From NCBI GenBank assembly GCA_023101885.1, contig JALPQD010000401.1:682001-746000 (forward strand): 64,000 nt of DNA, written 5' to 3'. A model generated the notes under the pieces. It ran no database searches, was not told the DNA's origin, and worked only from the letters and a program-made list of their open reading frames with translations. The stretch comes from Typhlomys cinereus. Its lineage: Eukaryota > Chordata > Mammalia > Rodentia > Platacanthomyidae. Positions 56,923 through 64,000 of the stretch are shown in pieces (the stretch's first letter is position 1; the number at the start of each line of letters is the position of its first letter). A program made the translations under genes and the position numbers.

Positions 56923-57019
56923 TTCCCCCAAAGTCTTATCCCTCCTATAATCCTTGATCATCTGGTGATATCTTTGACCCAACCCAAAACTCTGGGATTA
57001 TCTAAAGTAGCAACTTCTC

Positions 57020-57095
57020 TTCCCCTTGCTCCTTCCTTCCTTCTTTGTTTCCTTCCTTCCTTCCTTCTTTCCCTTCCTTCCTTCTTTCATCCTCT
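57020..57095. repeat. (CCTT)n-like pyrimidine tract
   Basis: CTTC/CCTT units with interruptions over about 75 bp. Confidence 0.85.
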
Positions 57096-57139
57096 TTCTT
57101 TGGTGTTACATCCCTCCTTTTCTTCTTCCTCTCTGTCAT

Positions 57140-57384
57140 TGTTGGAATGTGAGTTGTCCACCACAGGCTCATATGTTTGAATCCTTAGCTGATGTTAATA
57201 TTTGGGAAGGTAATGGTACTTGAGAAGGTAGAAGCGACCTGAGCTTCTGCTGCCTGCTATGCCTTTTCCACCATAATGGATTGTATCTCTTCTCAGGAAT
57301 CTTAAGTCAAATAAATCTCCTGTTTTTACCTTAAGTCATATATAAGTATTGTCTTCCAGCAGTAGGAAAAAAGTAACTATAACA
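57140..57384 (+). mobile_element. Short MaLR-like LTR
   Basis: Starts TGTTGGAATGTGAG and ends 'aagtaactataaca', with AATAAA near 57310 and the MaLR order of the copy at 53786. No clear target-site duplication was seen. Confidence 0.55.
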
Positions 57385-57389
57385 TACTT

Positions 57390-58000
57390 TCTCAAATTAA
57401 TTGCTTAATAAGTACTTTAATTATATAAGCTAAATTTTTTAATTTACCTTTTAAATCTTTCAATCTTTCTCCTCTATCCAATTTTATTTTTAATGATTTA
57501 ATTGTTGATGCAATAATTTCTATCATTCTCCAAAAACTTCTCTCTCTTTTGGAGACTGTGAATTTGTTCTTTACCTTGCAATGATAATGTTTCCATTCCT
57601 TGTTTAGATCTCTTAATGCCCCCAAATCCTGCAGAGTGCTCTAAGTAGCCCTCTGCCCACTTTTATCCATTGTGCCATCTCAATGAACTGCACTGAAGGT
57701 CCAATTCTTGCTCTACTACCTCACACCCCTTCACCTTTGTACCCCTTTGCTTTCTTCTACTTGCTTGCTAACTCCATGCCCAACATCCTTGGAGTCATCT
57801 CAGCTCCATCTCATCTAAGCAGGCTGTTCTTACTCATTCCGTCTGATTGGGCATCTCTTTATGTGCTGACACACTGTGTTCATGAGGGAGAAGGGTGTAG
57901 ATGAGGAGGGTGGTAGAAGAGGAAAGTGGGTAGATAGGGATCAGGGCAAAGATACAAACCTGGTTAGTTTGTTAATTAATTAATTAATTTAAAAATCAGA
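57390..58000. other. Unassigned AT-rich sequence
   Basis: A 77-codon minus frame (57625-57392) is Lys-rich and resembles no protein I can name; it may be a retroelement remnant. TTAA repeats lie at 57972-57990. Confidence 0.35.
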
Positions 58001-58002
58001 CT

Positions 58003-58295
58003 GGGAAGATGGCTCTATTAGTAAAAATGTTTGCCTTTATAGAATAAGGACCCATTTTTGACCTTCAGAACATATATTTTAAAAAAGCTACATGTGGTGG
58101 TATAAATCTATAATCTAACACTAGGGTCAAGCATATCAATGGACTTTCTGTCCACCCAGACCAGACTGCTTGACAAGTTCCAGGCCAACAAGAGACCTGT
58201 TCAAAAAAAAAAAGGAATGAAATCCAAGGTTATCATCTGACTTGCACATGCATGCACATACACATGCATCCCCACACATACACCTATACCCACAT
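58003..58295 (+). repeat. B4-like composite SINE, divergent
   Basis: 'agactgggaagatggctcta', then 'gctacatgtggtggtataaa', then a CA-rich end. Confidence 0.5.
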
Positions 58296-58497
58296 GTACA
58301 TCATGATAACTACAGTTAATATCACATATTATATATGTGAAAAGTGCTGCAAGTGGGTTTCAAGTATTAATACATCATAAGCATGAGAAGTAAAGGAGGC
58401 AACATGTATGCTAAATATTTTAATTGGACCATTTCATAAAATAAACCTGTATCAAAGTATCATATTATATAGTATAAATATATATTTCTAATATGAT

Positions 58498-58840
58498 GTG
58501 GAGGTCCATGCCTATGCGCATGCATGTGTGTGGCTATATGCATGTGTACAGGTAAATGTGCATTATGTTCATGATGCACATACAGACATGTGTGGTGACC
58601 CAAAGTTGCTTCTTACCTTTATTATTATGACAGTGTCTCTCAGTTGAGCCCAGAGCATGCCCATTAGCTAGGCTAGCTAGCCAGCCTGTCCTGGGGATCC
58701 TTGATTTTTGTCTCCAGAGCATGGGGGTTAAAGGCAGTCACCACATCTGCCTGAATTTTACTTGGGATCTAGGGATTTGAACACAAGTTCTTTGGTTTGT
58801 GGAGCTAGTAACTCATCATCTGAGCCATTTCCCCAGTTCA
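58498..58840 (-). repeat. B4-like composite SINE, minus strand
   Basis: GT-rich start, 'atgggggttaaaggcagtca' in the middle, and 'ctgagccatttccccagttc' as the reversed head. Confidence 0.55.
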
Positions 58841-58905
58841 ATATATTCAATTTTTATCTATCAATTAAGGAAAATTTAACATTACTTAAATTAAAAAATG
58901 GCCTG

Positions 58906-59195
58906 GGGGCTGGAGAGGTGGCTCAGGGGTTAAGCCTCTGCCTTGCAGGCAGAAGGTCCTGAGTTCGGATCCTAGACCCCATGTATAGACGCCGGGCAGA
59001 AGCAGGGGCAGCCTGCGTTTCTGGTCCTGGTAGGGTGGGAGCCTGTGAATCCCGGAGTAGAGTAAACAAGGAGGAGGTGGAAGTGGTCCATGGTGGTTCC
59101 CAAATTCGTCCGTGGTTCTACACACACACACATACATACACACACATACATACACACACGCGTACACATGCATACATGCAAAATTGAATAAATAA
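58906..59195 (+). repeat. Young full-length tRNA-derived SINE with perfect target-site duplication
   Basis: Runs from 'ggggctggagaggtggctca' to the tail AATAAATAAAA. It is flanked by the identical 13-bp repeat aaaaaatggcctg at 58893-58905 and 59196-59208. The body matches 42192-42449 closely, marking a recent subfamily. Confidence 0.92.
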
Positions 59196-59209
59196 AAAAA
59201 ATGGCCTGA

Positions 59210-60000
59210 AGAAAGTTGTTATGTTGGCTTTAAGTTTTCTAGTAATTTTACAGTAGAACCACCAATACCATACATTGCTTTGAGTTTCTAAGTCCTCAAC
59301 ATATTCTTATTGGAATGAAAAATGTAACTACCTTTCAACACTACAGGTATCATCAAGCCTTCTAATTTGCATTCATTCAAAATGTAGCTAGCCAGAGGTT
59401 TGAGAAGGAAATGTTCTATCATCATTTATATAACAAGTCTCATCTCTATGAGACTCATGTAACCACTGATCTGTGACAACAGCTGACATTTTCTACAAGC
59501 AGAATCTTCCTCAAGACAGAAATTACACTTTTGTATCTAAAAACCAACAGTCATAAAAGGATTCATGCTTTTGCTAACACTTATGTTCCCAAATTTCACT
59601 ACAACTTCATTATATTATAATCTTTGATAATTACTCCTTCTGTCTTTAAACATTTGTGATTATAGAACTATAAAATTATGAAAACATGATGATTGGGAGA
59701 TTTTTAAAACATTTCCCTCTTTGTATTTTCTCCATTGCAAAATGACATTATCAGCCAATAGAAGACTTACTTTAAAGCCTCCATTTCTTTGCATTATTTG
59801 TATAGTTCTTTCTGTGGGAACCAGAATAGCTTTACTTCAATATTGTGGAATTCCATCTTAGAAATGAGGACCCTATATATAACATGATACATAATTTCCT
59901 ATTATTCCATAAATGTGGGGAATTAGACAAAAGTTATCAATATTTGAATATTAGAAAGTCAGTGATGAAGAACTCTTTGAGCTTCAGCAAGATCCAACCT
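59210..60000. other. Unassigned AT-rich sequence
   Basis: No feature recognised. It may be the body of the L1 whose 3' UTR follows, but I cannot show that. Confidence 0.35.
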
Positions 60001-60019
60001 GATAAGATGCACATTTCAA

Positions 60020-60790
60020 TGCAACAGTGGCATGGATGTCATGGAAGCAACCAGTTGCTCTCTGATTTGAGTTACAGTCCTCTCAACAAAAGGAAACCTA
60101 CCCTAGTCACTATAAGTCTAGCTGAGGTCCTTTGGGCAGGGCAATACCAGATATTGGAGAGTCATCAACTATTGTCTTACAAAGCAGACATGGCAACAAA
60201 TCACCTTCCAAACTTTTATTCTTTGAGCCCATAGATTAATGAAGCTCTGAACCTGCATCCAAGAATGCTTTTCTCAATGAAAAGTGGTTAGTACAGAGAC
60301 TCACAACTGATCAAAAGACAAAGAGTAAGTGAGTACAGGATATTCAACCCTAAGTAGGACTCCAAAGTTCAAAGAATATCATGGAGGAGGGTAAGAATGT
60401 GAGAGTCAGATTAAGAGGAGAAGTACCATCAAACAGTAAAAGTACCCCCTAGACATAAAACACCACAACCATGAAGGCACAATAAGCTTACTTTCACTAG
60501 ACCTACAAATTCTGGGCCCAGCATCATAACAAAATGAATGAGAGAGGAGTTCATTTGAATCAGTGGTACTGCCACTTAAATAGTGCTATTCTTAGCAGGA
60601 GCCTGGGTACAGGCAAGTACAGGCAGCACTTACTGGATTCATGGGTCACACACACATGAAGGAACATCTAGGTGGGAGGGAAACTTGTTGGGAAGAAGAT
60701 TATCAGTATGAGGTGGAAGGATCAGGAAGGTTAATATGTGTGATAGGGACAAAAATTCATTGTAATGTAAAATAATTTTAAAAAGACAAC
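60020..60790 (+). mobile_element. Old rodent L1 3' UTR (Lx-like)
   Basis: The order 'cctaccctagtcactataag', 'tttgagcccatagattaatg', 'cagagactcacaactgatca' and 'gtaatgtaaaataattttaa' recalls the 3' UTR of old murid L1 (Lx) elements. The open frame at 59845-60234 is a by-product of it. Confidence 0.5.
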
Positions 60791-60865
60791 AAGTATGAAG
60801 TAGTGTGCAGTTGTTCAGGACCATGGACAGAGAGCCAGCTCTCAGCTGCCTTGTATGGCTGGCTA

Positions 60866-60869
60866 AATA

Positions 60870-60924
<55 letters not shown>

Positions 60925-60925
60925 A
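60866..60925. repeat. (AAAT)n microsatellite
   Basis: About 15 nearly perfect AAAT units. Confidence 0.95.
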
Positions 60926-60926
60926 G

Positions 60927-60970
60927 GACTAGAGTTAAACCTCTGACTTGCAAGCAGTATGACCTTAATT
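60927..60970 (+). repeat. tRNA-derived SINE, left piece
   Basis: 'gttaaacctctgacttgcaa' belongs to the SINE head region. The rest of the same copy continues at 61385 after an LTR insertion. Confidence 0.6.
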
Positions 60971-61384
60971 TGTGCGATAGTTAATCCTGGGTATCAACTT
61001 GACACACCTGTTATTAACTAAGATCAGCTGAGACTACCTGAAGAGATTATCCAGATCAACACATTTACAGTACAAAGACCAGTCCTAGATCCCATCGGAA
61101 TCGCCACAGATCCCATTGGAACCTCCCAATAGTGGACCAGATAAAAGGAACCACAGAACAGAAGACCCGGAAGAAGAGAGACTCTGCAGGAATCCTCCAG
61201 CCATCACCACTGGCCTCTCAGATGGGAGTGACTTAGCCTATCTTCAGCTTCTGCCAGCCAGCCATTCTCCCATGAAAGACTGTATCTCCCCTCTGGAACC
61301 CTAAGGTGAATAAATTTCCTTCTTTCCCTTAAGTTATTTGGCTTTCGGTGTTCTCTCACAGCAAGAGTTAGAGTAACCATTACA
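60971..61384 (+). mobile_element. MaLR-like solo LTR nested in a SINE
   Basis: Starts TGTGCGATAGTTAATCCTGG and ends GTAACCATTACA, with AATAAA near 61309 and a 3' end like that at 53786. The two flanks join into one SINE sequence. The target duplication is ambiguous: ATT if the ends are TG...CA, or AATTT if shifted by one base. Confidence 0.72.
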
Positions 61385-61553
61385 ATTTGGATCCTGGATC
61401 CTATATAAAAATGCTGGCCAGAAATGGCAGTGGCCTGGATGCACTTCTGGCCTAGAAGGCAGAGCCTGGGGAACTCCAGAACAAAGCCAAGAGAAGGTAG
61501 AGAAATCTATGATGATACCCCAAATTACACCTGGTCCTCCATGGCTACGTTTG

Positions 61554-61619
<66 letters not shown>

Positions 61620-61625
61620 AATAAA
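61385..61625 (+). repeat. tRNA-derived SINE, right piece
   Basis: 'tttggatcctggatcctata' continues the box B region from 60970 and runs through the family body into (CT)n and (CA)n (61557-61621). Confidence 0.7.
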
Positions 61626-61629
61626 TTAT

Positions 61630-61985
61630 ATATATGACCAGGCATACCAAGGAGCAAGGGGCGTTAATGCTCATAGTCTTGGATTACAGTTCGTCATGGC
61701 AGGAGAGTTATATGAGCATCAGGGGTTGAGGGAACTGGCTATACCATGTACACAGGATGAACTGAGAGGGAATCGTACATTCAAGTTTTCCAGTCTGAAA
61801 AATTGCCAACTTGTTCTCTCTCTATCTTGTCTACCAGTCCAAGGAATGGCCCACCCACTAAGGGCTGGGTCTTCCTGCATCAATGAGATAAATTCTACAA
61901 GCAGAGACTTGCCTTACTAAATACTTTTTCATGGGTGTGCCTCATACTCAATCCTCAATGTCAAGCTGATACTTAAAACTAATAG
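61630..61985 (-). mobile_element. MaLR-like LTR, minus strand, divergent
   Basis: 'catcaggggttgagggaact', 'ctaagggctgggtcttcctg' and 'caatgtcaagctgatactta' give the family order in reverse. Confidence 0.5.
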
Positions 61986-62107
61986 CCACAATCATACTAA
62001 GTAATTACTTAGAATGCAGAAAAAAATTTCTAACTGGTTTTTATCTAAAATATTAAGCTTAATCAAATTAAATACATGGCAGACAAAGTACCTTCTTATT
62101 CTGTTTC

Positions 62108-62490
62108 TTATTGTAGTAATAAAATATCTGAAGCTTGGTACTTTACGTAGAAGAGAGGTTCATTTAGCTAACAGTTACAGAGACTCAAGAGTGTGGTGCC
62201 AGTTTCTGCCTGGCTTCTGATAAGGGCCGTGTGCTACGTCATATCACATGAGAAAAGAGGGAAAGGGCAGCAGGCCTGTGTAGGAGTCAACATCCCAAAG
62301 ACATTGATTTATATACTTCCCCTCTCATAGTAACCCATCTGTCCCACAAGGTGAGAACTGATGTCCATGAGAATACTAACCCATTCATTGGAGAAGATCT
62401 CTCCTGTCTCAAACAGCTCTAAAAGGCACCAGCATCTTCTAACACTGACGTGGGAGAATTCAGCCTTAACATATTCATGCCATCACAAAC
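62108..62490 (-). mobile_element. MaLR LTR, minus strand
   Basis: 'gtagtaataaaatatctgaa' with 'gtagaagagaggttcattta' and 'gttacagagactcaagagtg' follows the reversed MaLR (MLT1/MST-type) LTR order. Confidence 0.5.
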
Positions 62491-62577
62491 CCCCATGTAT
62501 AATTTATAGATAAACACATGTAAATTAGTGGCGTATGATCAAAGTACTTATTATAGGTACACAAACACAGAAGGTTT

Positions 62578-62760
62578 GGGCTGGCAAGATGGCTCCTCAG
62601 GGAAAGGATCTCGCTGCCAAGCCTTAGAACCAAAGTTTGCTCCCCAAAGCCCACATGGTAGAAGGAAAGAAATGACTCCTGCAAGACCTCTGACCACTAC
62701 TTGTGTGCTGTGGCACACATGTTGTAGCACATGTACATGCATGTACATACACAAGATAAG
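62578..62760 (+). repeat. B3/B2-like SINE
   Basis: 'gggctggcaagatggctcct', 'aagcccacatggtagaagga' and 'gactcctgcaagacctctga' give the order of the rodent B3 group. Confidence 0.6.
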
Positions 62761-62764
62761 TAAG

Positions 62765-63135
62765 AGTAAGTAAAGATGTAGCATGTGAAATTCTGGTTTT
62801 CATGTGGCTAAGGCTTGAGGAAAAGTGGCACGTGTGGTCCTCAGTTCAAAAGACAGGATGAGCCCTGTGGCATCACTTGCTGCCAACTTCATACCTAGAG
62901 TGGAGAAATAAAAAATTTCGACTTTTTTCCATTTACGTTTTTTTCCTTCCATATACATCCTTTCTTCTATGGAAAATAAGTAAAAATGTCTTATGCTGAA
63001 GAAGTAAATAAATAAATGTGAATAAAATAAGACACATAGGTTTAATCTTTCTACTAGAAATGCTGGGACCACTGAAATTTTGGCCAGGGCAATGACATCA
63101 TAAAAAGGAAATGTTAAGAAGAGCAGACTAACAGC
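62765..63135. other. Unassigned sequence
   Basis: AT-rich, with an AAAT-rich stretch at about 63006-63030. Nothing was recognised. Confidence 0.4.
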
Positions 63136-63139
63136 TCTA

Positions 63140-63570
63140 TGAAGGCTGTCACAGGTATTCTTTCTGCTGCGGTGAGACCACGCTCATATTCAAGTAACTT
63201 AAGAACAGAAAGTGAGATTTACCTGGTTTACAGTTCCAGAAAGGAGACATAGTTCTTCATGATGGAACATATATGGCAGGCGGCAGAAGCTGGAGAAGAC
63301 ATAAGTCACGGTAGACACCATGGAGGCTGAGAAAGCACAAGCAGCAGAGCCCGACAGATTCCTAGAGCCCGCTCCTGAGAAAGCAGGAGGGGCTGACCCA
63401 CCTCAAACCCTCCCACCCTGACCCTCCACCCCCGCTTGACAACCCTTCCTCCAGCCAGGGTCTATCTCCTCAAGGTGCCATGACCTTCTCAAACAGTAAC
63501 ATCAGCCAAGGATGCCAACACATGAACCTGTGGGAGACAACTCACATTCAAGCCATGACACAGGCTAAGT
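63140..63570 (-). mobile_element. MaLR-like LTR, minus strand
   Basis: 'ttctgctgcggtgagaccac', 'ggtttacagttccagaaagg' and 'caaggtgccatgaccttctc' follow the reversed MaLR LTR order. Confidence 0.5.
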
Positions 63571-63819
63571 TGGAAAGACAGTGAGGTTAGAAAGCGCGAT
63601 CAGGAGGAAATGGCAAGAGTCTGACTGTCCCTCTGTCGGTTGTCGTTGAGAGAGGTTTGGATACAGAAGCAGGCTCTGTGACTCAGGTTTGAATTTCTTG
63701 GCCAGGACACCCACACAGCCACTTCTGCTAACCTTGCTGAAATGGCTTTTAGAAAGTTGGGGGAAAAAAAACAGCAGCACCCAGCAAATGAAGCAAAATG
63801 GCTGAACTGCCACAGCAGG

Positions 63820-64000
63820 GGGAGATCACACAGCTCAGGAGAGGTTTATTTGGGCTCATGGTTACAGAGGTTTTATTCCTTGGTCACTCGGTCTTTGGGA
63901 GAATAACAAGACAGTGGGACATGACAGACTGTGAGGCAGGAGAAGATGCCATCCGAGAAGAGAGAGAAAGGAAGAGGAAGAGGCTGGAGTGCTGATATTC
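63820..64000 (-). mobile_element. MaLR-like LTR fragment cut by window end
   Basis: 'gaggtttatttgggctcatg' and 'gttacagaggttttattcct' match the reversed LTR 3' region. The rest lies beyond the window. Confidence 0.4.

Noticed and set aside
58906..58990. tRNA gene in the SINE head
   Set aside because: Box A and B-like sequences are those of a tRNA-derived SINE; no complete cloverleaf is evident and the copy has a SINE body, tail and target duplication.
59845..60234. 129-codon plus-strand frame as a gene
   Set aside because: Its second half overlaps sequence resembling an old rodent L1 3' UTR, and no domain is recognised.

Overview
This window is mammalian nuclear DNA, almost certainly from a rodent. 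The evidence is CpG-depleted, intron-rich sequence with one clear vertebrate gene, abundant rodent-type SINEs (B1-, B4-, B3- and ID-like), MaLR-type LTRs and L1 fragments. The commonest SINE is a tRNA-derived family whose head reads like 'ggctggagaggtggctcag' and whose body ends in (CA)n/ATAAA tails. It does not match the murid B2 I know. I suspect the Dip-like SINE of dipodoid rodents (jerboas and jumping mice), but the species assignment is only a guess.

The one protein-coding gene I can support is Dctd, deoxycytidylate (dCMP) deaminase, on the minus strand. Five coding exons (27537-27423, 26966-26831, 6065-5949, 4187-4091, 2123-2045) join in frame with canonical GT/AG sites into 178 codons, the length of the usual mammalian enzyme. 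The zinc ligands and catalytic glutamate are intact. Introns are about 0.46, 20.8, 1.8 and 2.0 kb. A 3' UTR of about 1.2 kb probably ends at paired ATTAAA signals near 842-858. The 5' end lies in a CpG island at about 28.7-29.5 kb.

Two things about the gene are unusual. First, the codon that starts the common 178-residue form in human and mouse is GTG here, so translation must begin elsewhere, probably in an upstream exon, unless this is an assembly error. Second, the CpG-island promoter holds 14 perfect copies of an 18-bp GC-box repeat. This recalls the 28-bp promoter/5'UTR repeat of TYMS, the next enzyme in the dUMP-to-dTMP route.

Layout: 1-815, flank beyond the gene; 815-28.7 kb, Dctd with repeats in its introns; 28.7-29.5 kb, CpG island; 29.5-37.5 kb, upstream DNA rather poor in repeats; 37.5-64 kb, gene-free DNA dense in SINEs, L1 pieces and LTRs, with several nested insertions whose order can be read from target-site duplications. 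I see no tRNA or rRNA gene, CRISPR array or prokaryotic feature, and no second convincing protein-coding gene.
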